From contig VOPW01000001.1 in the NCBI GenBank assembly GCA_007994965.1, positions 1-64,000 on the forward strand: 64,000 nt of DNA, written 5' to 3'. This DNA comes from Piscinibacter aquaticus (lineage in GTDB: Bacteria; Pseudomonadota; Gammaproteobacteria; Burkholderiales; Burkholderiaceae_C). The notes beneath the pieces are model-generated. The model ran no database searches and was not told the DNA's origin. It saw only the letters and a program-made list of their open reading frames with translations. Positions 39,042-48,584 of this stretch are shown in pieces; the first letter of the stretch is position 1, and every line of letters starts with the position of its first letter. Made by a program: the position numbers and the translations under genes.

Positions 39042-39818
39042 TCAGAAGAAGAACGACAGGCCGCCGGTCAGCGCGCGGTACTCGCCCGAGCGGGTGTCGT
39101 TGAGGAAGGCGGTGTAGATCGAGTAGTCGGCGCGCAGCACGAAGCGCTCGGTCAGGTAGTAGCGAACGCCCACCGAGGCGTTGGCGAGCTTGGCGTCGGT
39201 CGGGATCGCCGCCACCAGGCTGGTGTTCGGGATGTTGCGGAAGCTGCCGACGCCCGCCGCGAAGAACGGCGAGATGCGCTGGTCGGAGAAGGGCTCGAGC
39301 TGCAGGTTGACGTGCCAGAAGCTGGTGCCGGAGAACACGCCCTGCACCTGGCCGACGGTGCCCTCGATGCCGATCGATTCCGAAAGCTTGTAGCCGACCC
39401 AGAACTTGAGCATCGGCTCCTTCTTGAAGTGGCCCCAGCCGGCGCCGAACTCGGCGCGGCGCTGCAGGTAGTCGTCGAAGGCGATGTCGCGGAAGGAGCG
39501 CGCCACGCCCGCTTCGGTCAGCGTGGTGACCAGCTGACGGCGGTGCACCCAGCCTTCCTTGCCGTTCTCGGTGCGCACCTTGTACCAGTCGGTGTAGCGC
39601 AGCGAGATCTCCACCCACTCCTCGCGTGCCGCCACGTGGTGGATCGGGTAGCCGCGGCCGGGGCCGGTGCGCATCTCGAGGTAGGGGTCGGTCACCTGCA
39701 GACGCTCGCTGCGCGGCGCCTCGTCGGCGGCACGCGCGAGAGGCGAACACAGCGTGGCAGTCAGTGCGAGCGTGATCGCGGCCAGCGATCGGGCGGCCCG
39801 GGGCATCGGCACGGTCAT
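39042..39818 (-). CDS. SH3-domain outer membrane beta-barrel protein
   Basis: After a signal peptide (LAAITLALTATLCSPLARA) there is a bacterial SH3 domain (YLEMRTGPGRGYPIHHVAAREEWVEI, YTDWYKVRTENGKEGWVHRRQL, residues about 40-105). It is likely to contact peptidoglycan. A barrel of about 140 residues follows, ending YRALTGGLSFFF. The barrel resembles that of the next gene, suggesting duplication. ATG 39818 overlaps the stop of the lipoprotein gene before it. Confidence 0.82.
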   Translation of the reverse strand: MTVPMPRAARSLAAITLALTATLCSPLARAADEAPRSERLQVTDPYLEMRTGPGRGYPIHHVAAREEWVEISLRYTDWYKVRTENGKEGWVHRRQLVTTLTEAGVARSFRDIAFDDYLQRRAEFGAGWGHFKKEPMLKFWVGYKLSESIGIEGTVGQVQGVFSGTSFWHVNLQLEPFSDQRISPFFAAGVGSFRNIPNTSLVAAIPTDAKLANASVGVRYYLTERFVLRADYSIYTAFLNDTRSGEYRALTGGLSFFF

Positions 39819-40396
39819 TGGTCGAGGCACGCGCCGGTCGCCGGGTCGAGCATGCTGTTGCCGGCGATGCTGAACTCGTCCTGGCCCTGCGGCATCGGCC
39901 GGCTGATCCAGTAGGCGATGCGCTTGGCGTTCACGTCATTCAGATTGAAGAAGATCTGCCCGCCGCCGTGCAGCACGGTCAGCAGCGGCTTGGCCAGCAG
40001 CCGGCTCTCGGACGGCGCGCCGATCACCGTGGCGCCCTGCGACGAGTAGAAGTTCTTGTACATGTCGGTGGCGCGCACCACCTCCGGCGTGTTGGCCGGG
40101 TTGGCGGGTCCACCGCGGTGGCGGTCTGCACCAGGGCGCAGCGCGCCGCCGGTGCCGGTGTTGGTGTCGTGGCAGCCGCCGCTGGCGCAGGTGTTGGTGG
40201 TCACCACGCCGTTCTGGTTCACCTGCAGCTGCAGCAGGTAGATCGGGTTGATGCAGCGCTGGAAGTAGATGAACGACAGCTTCTGGCCGCTGGTCTGGCC
40301 CGGATTCGAGATCGAATCCGGGTTCGACAGCGGGTTGCCGCCGCCGCAACTGGCCAGCAGCGCGGCGGCAGTGATCGCGGCGAGGCGCTTTCTCAT
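39815..40396 (-). CDS. Small lipoprotein with a CX4CH heme-like motif
   Basis: The product of about 193 residues has a lipobox (ALLASCGGG). Its one heme-binding-like motif is CASGGCH near residue 70, with four residues between the cysteines, an uncommon but known spacing for c-type heme. Two compensating indels at 40133-40136 (extra C at CCTGG) and 40105-40108 (CCTGG read as CCCG) garble about ten residues, which should read close to LRLVQTATAVDLANP. It overlaps the large cytochrome gene upstream (ATGA) and the SH3 barrel gene downstream. It is probably an electron-transfer partner (inference). Confidence 0.65.
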   Translation of the reverse strand: MRKRLAAITAAALLASCGGGNPLSNPDSISNPGQTSGQKLSFIYFQRCINPIYLLQLQVNQNGVVTTNTCASGGCHDTNTGTGGALRPGADRHRGGPANPANTPEVVRATDMYKNFYSSQGATVIGAPSESRLLAKPLLTVLHGGGQIFFNLNDVNAKRIAYWISRPMPQGQDEFSIAGNSMLDPATGACLDQ

Positions 40397-43391
40397 TGGG
40401 TCGTGCAGCCGCTGGCGATCCAGCTGGCGATGGTGTTGTACTTCGCGCTGCCCGCCGGCAGCACGGCCGCCGTGGCGCCCGACGGGTGCGGCGAGGTCGA
40501 CGGACGACGCAACAGCGCGTTCGACGGCCCGCTGCAGACGTTGGAGATCATCGTCAGCGTCACGTTGTAGTCGCCTTCGACGCTGCCGGCCAGCACGAAG
40601 CGGTTGTTGGCGAAGCTCTGCGTCGTCTGCGCCGCGCCGGAACTGCCCACCGGCTGGTGGCAGCTGGCGCAGTCGCTCTGCAGGATCGGGTAGACGTCGC
40701 GCTCGAACGTGGCTTCGCTGAGCGTGGTCAGGCGCACCGGGCTGCCGTTGGCGACGAGGTTGTTGTAGTACAGGCCACCGAGGTCCATCCACTCGGCGAT
40801 CAGGCGCTTCTCCGCCTTGTTGAGCATCGTCGCGTGGTTCGGCGCGGTGCCGGTCGGGCCAGGGAAGGTGGTGCGCGCGGCGGCCGCCACCTTCAGCGTG
40901 TCGCCGGACATGATCTCGGTCAGGCGGCTCGAGCGCGCCATGCCGACGGCGCCGCCGGCCATCGTCTCGACCAGGGCCGGGCCGCGCACGATCTCGGGCT
41001 CGCCGTCGCGCAGGCGGGTCTGCGGCAGGCCGGTGACCGGATCGATCACCGGATCGCCGACGACCAGTTCCTCGTACGAGACCATGCGGCCGGTGCCGGC
41101 GATCGAGGCGCGCAGGTCCAGCTTGGCGGTGTCGGCGTGGCAGCTGGTGCAGGTGTTGGCGCCGCGGTCACGCGTCCATAGCGGCTGGATGTGGTCGGGG
41201 TAGTTGATGAAGCCATTGGTCGGCACCGGCGTGGCGAGGTCGTCCGCCGAATTGGCATTGCCGGTGTAGCGGATCGTGATCGGCGCACGCGCGGTCACGC
41301 CGGTGCGGCTGGTGTCGGCCCAGTCGTCCTGGAACTCCAGGTCGGCCTTCAGCGCGAAGCGGGTGTTGTCCAGCCGCGTGCGCAGCGAGGCCATGGTCTC
41401 GCCCGACTGGTGCTGGCTCGCGATGGTCGGGTTCAGCGCGGCGGGCAGCGTGTCGACCACCGTGCCCGAGTTGATCGACGCGCCGCGGCGCGGGCTGTGG
41501 CAGCCCAGGCAGGTGCGGCGCTCGCCGGGGCGGACCTGGATCCAGTTCAGGTGCGTCTGGATGCCGCGGCCTTCCTTGTCGAGCACGGTCAGCGCGATCG
41601 GCGTGTCGGCCGGCACGCGCAGCTTGAAGGAACCGTCCGGCTCGATCGGCGCATAGCCGAGGATCTGCTGCGGCTCGAAGTCCGTCTCGCCGATCGCCTC
41701 GCGCATGCCGGTGCTGCCGGCCTGCGGCGGCACGACGCGGGTGGCGCGCACGAAGCGCATCGGCGAGCAGTGGTAGGCGGCGTCGGCCGGATCCTTGATG
41801 CGGCGCAGGTCAGCCACCATCGAGCGCGTGTCGCTGGCATTCAGCGGCGCGGCCTTGGCGATGCCGGCGCTGCAGCCGTTGGCGGCGGGTCGGCCGGCGC
41901 GATCATCGACTCGCCGTTGCGGTCCAGCCCGTCGGTGTCGTACACCGAGCGCACCTCGATCTCGCCCAGGCCCTGCGCCCGCAGGGCTTCGTCGACGCTG
42001 GTCGGGTCGGTGGCGTTCGGTTCGTCGCGCTTCTCGATGGCCACCGGGTCGACATACATGAAGCCGGCCGGCGGCGTGGCGATCGCCAGGAAGGTCTGCT
42101 TGGCCGGATCGAACATGTAGATGCCGTAGGCGGCCGGGGCGTTGTCCTGCACCGGCGCGGCGGCGCGCTCGGCGCGCGACATCGTCTCGTCTTCCAGGCT
42201 GGCGCGCTCTTCGGCGGTCAGGTTGGCGCAGGGGATCACCGTGCCGTTGCGCGTGACCTCGCAGGGGCGGTAGGCCAGCAGCACGCGGTCGGTGCCGTCC
42301 CACAGCGGGAAGGGCGTGGAGATGCGGCCGTAGGGCGACAGGCCACGGTTCTGGTTGAGCGCCTTGTCGGTGACCTCGGCACGGCCGCCGACGGCGGCCA
42401 CCGTCTTGTTGGCCGGCGTGTTGTATTCGGAGTAGTTCTTCGCGTCGATGAACATCAGCGAGCCGCCCTCCTGCGTGCGCGACAGCGCCATCAGGTCGGA
42501 CGACACGAAGCCGGCGTACTTGCCCTTCGGATCCATCTCGCGCGGGTGCAGGAAGCTGTTGCCCGGGCTCTGCGCGCCGTAGAGCACGAACATGTCGGTG
42601 CCGTCGGGCTTGACGCGGAAGATCGCGAAGCGGTTGCGCGGGCCCACGTGCTCCCAGCGCGAGAACATGATCTCGCCGTTGCTGCGCACCGTCGGGTTGC
42701 GGTCGTGGCTGGCGTTGACGGAGATCTGCGTGATCGCGCCGCCGTCCTTGTCCATCGTGTGCAGCTGCAGCACCCGCTCGCGCTCGTACTCGTCGAGCGC
42801 GTAGAAGGTCTGGTTGCCCTGCACCGTCCTGGTCTTGCCCTGGCGGTTGGAGCTGAACACGAAGCCGCGGCCACCCGGCAGGTAGGCCGGGTCCACGTCG
42901 TCTTCGGTGGTCGAGGCGGTGATGCGGCGGAAGGTGCCGCCGGTCAGACCGCCGGTGGTCATGTCGTATTCCCAGATGTTCCAGCGGCCCGTGCACGCGG
43001 CAACGCCGTCGACGGTGGCCGGGTTGCTCGCCGGGCAGCGCATCGAGAAGACGATCTTCTTGCCGTCGTACGACACCTCGGGGTCGGAGGCGTCGCCGTT
43101 GGGCACGCCCTGCGCATCGCGGGTGAAGCGCGAGGTCAGGTTGTGCTCCGGCGCGCTGGGGCTGGCCTTCTCGCGCAGCATCAGGTCGCCGCCCGGCGCG
43201 AACGGCGAGCCGTTGGTCGGGTTGATCGTCAGCGTGGTCGAGCGCTTGGCGTACACGATGGGCACGTTGCCCTCGACCGTGACGCTGCCCTCGCTGGTGC
43301 TGCCGCCGGAACAGCCGGCCAGCACGGCCGCAGCGATGGCTGCGAGGCCGATGGCCGCCCGGCGGCCCTGGTGGTGCGTGAGTATTCTCAT
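40393..43391 (-). CDS. Large c-type cytochrome lipoprotein with beta-propeller region, HzsA-like (one frameshift)
   Basis: The repaired protein is about 999 residues. A lipobox (IAAAVLAGCSGG) is followed by a PD40/TolB-like propeller (DPEVSYDGKKIVFSMRCP, DDVDPAYLPGGRGFVFSSNRQG, DRNPTVRSNGEIMFSRWEH). A C-terminal part carries three heme motifs: CLGCH (in GERRTCLGCHSP), CTSCH and CASCH. The layout recalls hydrazine synthase alpha-subunit-like proteins found in many non-anammox bacteria, whose function is unknown. The break at 41886-41889 (CCTGG read as CCCG) precedes AANGCSAGIAK. GGAGG lies just upstream of ATG 43391. It is exported and probably faces the periplasm or cell surface. Confidence 0.75.
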
Positions 43392-43413
43392 CTTCGCCTC
43401 CTCTGAATGCCCG

Positions 43414-44433
43414 TCACTGACGGGCGACGTCGACCGCATGCGGGCTGCCCGAGAGCAGTCCGGACGAGTAATGCAATGCGCCCCGGGCGTCGACCACGAC
43501 GGCATCCACGCCGTCGAGCGTCTCCAGCAGGGCCAGCCCGCGCTCGACACCGAGCACGAACACGGTCTTGGACAGCGCCTCGGCAGTCAGCCCGTCGGCG
43601 GCCAGGATGGTCACGCTGCGTACGCCGTCGGGCGAGCGCCCGGTGCGCGGATCGATCAGGTGATGGCAGCGCACGCCATCGCGCTCGAAATAGCGCTCGT
43701 AGTCGCCCGAGGTCGAGATCGCGGTGTCTTCCAGCGGGAGCAGCGCGACCACGCCATCCTCGCGGCGCGGGTCGCGGATGGCGATGCTCCACGGCCGGCC
43801 GCGGCGGTCGCCGATCACGCGGCTGTCGCCGCCGGCGGTGACGATGGCGTGCCGCACGCCCAGCGCGGAAAGGATGGCGGCGCCGTTGTCGACCGCATGG
43901 CCCTTGGCGAAGCCGCCGAGGTCGATGCGCATGCCTTCGCGGCCGAAGCGCACGCTGCGCGTGGCGCGGTCCAGCAGCAACTGCTGCCAGCCGATGGCGG
44001 CGCGGCCGCGATCGAGCTCGGACGCACTCGGTGCGGTGCCGGCGCGGTAGTCGTAGAGGCTGCCGACGCTGGCAAAGGTGATGTCGAAGGCGCCGGCGGA
44101 GAAGCGCGAGAAGCTCTGCGCGCGCTCCAGCAGGCCGTACATCTCGGTGGAGAGCTCCACCGCCCCGCGGCCGGCATCACGGTTGATGCGCGAGAGCTCG
44201 GAGTCCGGCTTGTGCGGGCTCATCGCGTGGTCGATGCGGTGCATCTCGTCCATCACCGCGGTGATGGCGGACTGCGCCTCGCGCTCGTCATCGGCCCACA
44301 GCTCGACGCGGATGGCCGTGCCCATGATGGCTTCGCTGCGCTCGAACCAGCGCCCCGCTGGCGGCGCCACGGCCACCGGCGGTGCATGTCGCACCGCGGC
44401 ACGTCTGCCGAACGTCAAGCCAAACAATGACAA
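43414..44433 (-). CDS. apbE: FAD:protein FMN transferase, ApbE family
   Basis: ApbE enzymes attach FMN covalently to Ser or Thr of exported flavoproteins using FAD and Mg2+. The 339-residue product shows the family features: MGTAIRVELWAD near residue 37, MSPHKPDSELSRIN, FDITFASVGSLYDY, IDLGGFAKGHAVD, VTAGGDSRVIG and HHLIDPRTGRSP. TTG 44433 is the likely start because AGGGAG lies 6 nt upstream. No signal peptide is apparent. It is the first gene of the 17-gene cluster. No canonical D-x-x-(S/T)-G-A-(S/T)-T target is encoded within the window. Confidence 0.9.
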   Translation of the reverse strand: MSLFGLTFGRRAAVRHAPPVAVAPPAGRWFERSEAIMGTAIRVELWADDEREAQSAITAVMDEMHRIDHAMSPHKPDSELSRINRDAGRGAVELSTEMYGLLERAQSFSRFSAGAFDITFASVGSLYDYRAGTAPSASELDRGRAAIGWQQLLLDRATRSVRFGREGMRIDLGGFAKGHAVDNGAAILSALGVRHAIVTAGGDSRVIGDRRGRPWSIAIRDPRREDGVVALLPLEDTAISTSGDYERYFERDGVRCHHLIDPRTGRSPDGVRSVTILAADGLTAEALSKTVFVLGVERGLALLETLDGVDAVVVDARGALHYSSGLLSGSPHAVDVARQ

Positions 44434-44518
44434 GACCCACTCCCTGTTGTGATGGGAGCGGATGGTGGGCCCTAGTTACGGCCGAATTGCGTCAAAACTT
44501 GGCAAACCGCAAACACAT

Positions 44519-44575
44519 TACATCCCGACGCACAAGAAACCTGTTAGGCGCCAGGGATGCATGCATCGGGATGTA
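44519..44575. promoter_or_regulatory. 10-bp inverted repeat upstream of the apbE-cytochrome cluster
   Basis: TACATCCCGA (44519-44528) and TCGGGATGTA (44566-44575) are perfect inverted copies separated by 37 bases. They lie in the 196-bp gene-free gap between apbE and the amidohydrolase stop, about 85-140 bp upstream of the apbE start. There is no T run, so it is more likely an operator or looped regulator site than a terminator. The gap is less G+C-rich than its surroundings, as expected of a promoter region. Confidence 0.5.
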
Positions 44576-44629
44576 TCAGGTGCGTGCAGACGCTGCGGCC
44601 TCTTGACGGGGCGCAGCGTTCGGGTGTTG

Positions 44630-46314
44630 TCAGTGCGTGAATCGCGTCAGCAGTTCGCCGGCCAGCGGCGCCCGTTCGAACACGCCGTGAACGCCGGCCA
44701 CCTTGGTGCCGTTGACCCACACGCCATGCACGCCGAGCGCATCGGTGTGCAGCCGTGCGGCGCCACCGGGCAGGTCGTGCACGCGGCGCGCCTTGGCACG
44801 GCCCACCGTGGCCGGGTCGAACAGCAGCAGGTCGGCCGCAAAGCCCTCGCGCAGCAGGCCGCGGTCGGCGATGCCGAAGATGCCGGCGCTCTGCGAGGTC
44901 AGCCGGCGCACCGCCTCCGGCAGGCTCATCACGCCGCGGTCGCGCGCCCAGTGGCCCATCAGGTGCAGACCGAAGCCTGCATCGTTGAAGAAGGTCAGGT
45001 GCGCGCCGGCGTCACTCAGCGATACCGGGCTGTGCGGATGGGTCAGCAGCCGGCCCACCGCCTCCTCGTCGCTGTTGAGCAGCTGCGCGGTGAAGATGGT
45101 GGTCAGGTCCTCGTCGAGCGCGAGATCGAGCATCACGTCCAGCGGATCCTTGGCCGAGCGCCGCGCCAGCTCGGCGATGCTCTTCTGCTCCAGTTCGCGG
45201 TGGCGCTCCTGCGACACCTGCACCACGTGCACCTTCTCCCATTCGCCGTTGAAGAGGCGGAAGGTCGCCGGCGCGGCCAGCTCGGCGCGCACGCGCTCGC
45301 GGAACTGCGGATTGGCCAGCAGCGCCTCCAGCGCCGCGCCCTTCAGCGACAGCGCCGGCTGCCAGCTCGCCGGGCCTTCCACCGGGTAAGGCGAGGCGAG
45401 CGTGAACTCCATCGTCAGCGGGCAGCACGACACCGGCCGATGAGCTTTCGGCCGCGCGCATTGGCGGCGCTGATCGCATCGAGGTCGGCGAACACCGCGC
45501 CGGGGTTGGTGCCGTTGTGCAGCAGCGCGGCGATCATCACCGGCCGGCCGGCGCGTGCGGCCATCTCCTCGAGCAGCGCCACCGGCATCTGCCCGCCCTT
45601 GGTGACCATGTAGACGCCGCTGCCGCGGTGCGCCATCGCCTGGATCAGCGCAAGGTGCTCCTCGTCGCTGGCCAGCCGCGAGGGCATCGGGATGCCGCCC
45701 TCGCCGTTGTGTGCCGGGCTGGTGGAACTGGCGAAGCCCACTGCGCCGGCGTCCATTGCCTCGCGGATCACCGCGGCCATGCGCTCGATCTCGTCGGGCG
45801 TGGCCTCGCGCTGCACCGCCGCGTCGCCCATCACCCAGGTGCGCACCGAGGAGTGGCCGACGTAGCACGCGAGGTTCACCGCGCTGCGGCTGCGGCGCAA
45901 TTGCGCGAGGTATTCGGCGAAGGTCTCGAACTCCCAGCGGATGCCCTGGCGCAGCACGTCCAGCGACATGCCCTCGACCTGCGTCAGGTTGCGCATCGTG
46001 CGCTCGCGGTCGGCGGGGCGGCAGGGCGCGATCGTGAAGCCGCAGTTGCCGATCGCGGCGGTGGTCACCCCCAGCGCCGGCGACGGCCGCACGTACGGAT
46101 CCCAGGTGACCTGCGCGTCGAAGTGGGTGTGGCTGTCGATGATGCCGGGCATCAGCGCCAGGCCGCCGGCATCGACGACTTCGGCGGCATCGACCGGCAG
46201 CGAGGCGCCGATGGCGCGGATGCGGCCGCCCTTCACGGCCACGTCGGCCACGAACGGATCGCTGCCGCTGCCGTCGTACAGCGCCGCGCCGCGGATCAGC
46301 AGATCGTCTGTCAT
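44630..46314 (-). CDS. D-aminoacylase / N-acyl-D-amino-acid deacylase family amidohydrolase (one frameshift)
   Basis: The repaired protein is about 561 residues. The metal-dependent amidohydrolase fold is seen in DLLIRGAALYDGSGSDPFVADVAVKGGRI, LMPGIIDSHTHFDAQVTWDP (HxH metal site), GNCGFTIAPCRP, GHSSVRTWVMGDAA and SDAGAHLTFFNDAG. The last is the conserved Asp region. The break at 45433-45436 (CCAGG read as CCGG) joins LIGQ to VSCCPLTMEFTLASPYPVEG. This subfamily removes acyl groups from D-amino acids or acts on related amides. It is the last gene of a GntR-led operon; its ATG is 2 bp from the oxidoreductase stop. Confidence 0.87.
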
Positions 46315-46315
46315 C

Positions 46316-47672
46316 TCAGGCCGCCTTGCGTGCTGCCGGGGCGAACATCTCTTCCATCGCGCGGCGCGTGCGGTAGGCGTGGGTGCTGGTGTCCATCGCC
46401 ACGTCGTCCCAGGTCAGGCTCTGGCCGCGCTTGACCGGTCGCACCACGCGCACGTTGTGCGCCGGGCCCAGCGGCAGCCCGCCCATTGCGGCCGACTTGC
46501 TGGCCGGCAGCAGCTTGCCCCACACGGTGTAGCCGCCTTCGCCGTCGAGCATCTCGCCGGCGGCGGTCGCGCTTGGCGGTCGCCACCACGTCGGCATTCC
46601 AGCCCTGCGCCACGCCGGTGGGTTCGCCGCGCAGCGCCACGGCGGCGACCGAGACGCCGACTTCCAGCCCGATCAGGTGCCAGCGCTTGTACAGCGTGAA
46701 GTAGCGGCCGCTCGGGTCGGTATGGGCGTTGTATTCCTCGAAGCAGTTCTTGATGTAGTCGGTCTCCGCCTCGACCGTGACCCACACGCCCATGCGGATG
46801 TCGTAGGGGATCTTGCGGCCGTCGGCCTCGAGCGACGAGATCACCTCGACCATGCCCTTCTTCTCGAGCACGCCGCCTTCGCTCTTCGGCCGCGTCACGT
46901 AGGGGAATGTCTTCCACGCTGGCCGGCGGGTAGAGCAGGCCGTTGCTCGGCACCGCCAGCCCGGTGGCGTTGGACACCGCGGTCGACTCGATCGAGGGCT
47001 TGGAGCCGTCGAGGAAGCTGTTGAACATCTTCGGGTTGAGGCCGCCGCGCTGCGCCTGCTCGGGCGTCAGGCCGTAGTAGCCCCAGACCGTGTCGGGCGT
47101 CGATTCGCTGAAGTGCGGCAGCCACTTGTGGCCGCGGCCGGCCGCCACCACCGGGAAGCCGCAGGTGCGCGCCCAGTCGACGAGGTCGCAGATCAGCGCC
47201 GGCTGGTCGCCGAAGGCCATCGAATAGACGACGCCGGCATCGGCGGCCTTCTTCGCCAGCAGCGCGCCGCAGAAGGCATCGGCCTCGACCGTCACGTTGA
47301 CCACGTGCTTGCCGTTGTCGAAGGCGGCCAGGCAGTGGTCGACCGCCGCGATGGGGTTGCCGGTGCATTCGACGATCACGTCGATCGCCGGGTGGCGCAC
47401 CAGCGCCTGCCAGTCCTCGCCGACGTGCGTGGCGCCGGTCTTCACCGCCTCGTCGAGCGAGCCGGCCTGGGTGCGCGCGCGCTCCCAGCCGACGCGGGCG
47501 AGGTTGGTCTGCGCCGCCGCGGGCGACAGGTCGGCAATGCCGACCAGTTGCACGCCGGGTGTGCGCGGGATCTGCGCCGGTACATCGAGCCGAACTTGCC
47601 GGCGCCGATCAGGCCGACGCGCACCGGCCGGCCTTCGGCCTGGCGCTGCAGGAGCTTCGCGTGGAGATTCAT
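46316..47672 (-). CDS. NAD(P)-dependent oxidoreductase with SAF domain (three frame breaks)
   Basis: A Rossmann domain at the start (VRVGLIGAGKFGSMYLAQIPRTPGVQLVGIADLS) is followed by a homoserine-dehydrogenase-like middle (IDVIVECTGNPIAAVDHCLAAFDNGKHVVNVTVEAD). A C-terminal SAF domain follows (LDGEGGYTVWGKLLPASKSAAMGGLPLGPAHNV, VKRGQSLTWDDVAMD). Breaks lie at 47578-47580 (CCTGG read as CCGG), 46902-46905 (an extra C) and 46565-46567 (CCTGG losing two bases). Repaired length is about 452 residues. The family is found in catabolic operons and acts on an unknown polyol or amino-acid-like substrate. It sits 1 bp after the dioxygenase gene stop. Confidence 0.83.
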
Positions 47673-47673
47673 C

Positions 47674-48584
47674 TCAGGCGGCCTTCCTGGTGGCGTCGAT
47701 CGGCTCCGGCGAGGTCACCAGCGCGCTGCCGGGCATGCCGTTTTTCCACGGCAGGTCGACCGGGTAGTCCTTCAGCAGGCAGTCGTCGGGCAGGCACTCG
47801 ATCGGCGTGAAGTCGCGGTGCGCGATGTATTCCGGCCGCTTGAAGCGGCGGATGTGGTTGCTGACCGCGCACAGGCTCAGATAAACGCTGACCCGGTTCC
47901 ACGGGCTCAGGTTGCTCGCCGAGGCATGCACCAGGCAGGAGTGGAAGAGGATCATCGAACCGGCCGGCCCGGTGGGCGAGACGATGCCGCCGGGGACATA
48001 ACGACCGGCGGCGTCAAAGCCGCCGGGGCCGCCGGCGCGCTCCACGAGCTGGCGGATCAGGTCGTTGTCGACCGTCCACAACGGGTAGCTGGTGGTGGTG
48101 AGGTCGTGCTTCGCATCGACCACGCCCTTCTTGTGGCTGCCCGGGATGAACATCAGCGGGCCGTTGAAGGCGTTGACGTCGTCCAGGAAGATGGCCACGT
48201 TCATCGCCCGCTCGGTGGGCATCATGTCGTCGTTCAGCCGGTGCCGTAGTCCTGGTGCCACTGCCAGACGTCGCCCTCGAAGGCCATCTTGCCGTTGATC
48301 TTGAACTGGTGCATGTAGAGCTTTTCGCCGAACAGGTCTTCCACCGGCTCGACCATGCGCGGATGACGGGCCAGCTTCGCGAACGGTTCGCTGTACAGGT
48401 GTGCGGCAAAGTTCGTGCGCACGGCATCCGAGCCCTTCTCGCGCACGTTGTAGGCCTCGCGGCGGGCGTAGAGCTCGGGCACGGCGCCGGTCAGCGTCTT
48501 CGTCTCCTCCGGGCTGAACAGGCCAGGGAAGAACAGGTAGCCCTCGCGGTCGAACTGGGCGATCTGCTCGGGGGTGAGTCTCAT
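47674..48584 (-). CDS. Phytanoyl-CoA dioxygenase (PhyH) family protein (one frameshift)
   Basis: This is an Fe(II)/2-oxoglutarate-dependent oxygenase of about 303 residues. Its features are LTPEQIAQFDREGYLFFPGLFS at the start, the metal-binding HxD in WQWHQDYGTWLNDDMMP, LDDVNAFNGPLMFIPGSHKKG, and a second metal His in GSMILFHSCLVHASASN. The last is followed by the 2-oxoglutarate-binding Arg region NRVSVYLSLCAV. The break at 48239-48241 is a lost T (ACCTGGCTG read as ACCGGCTG) and restores YGTWLNDD. ATG 48584 overlaps the GntR stop. It probably hydroxylates the substrate of the same pathway. Confidence 0.88.
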
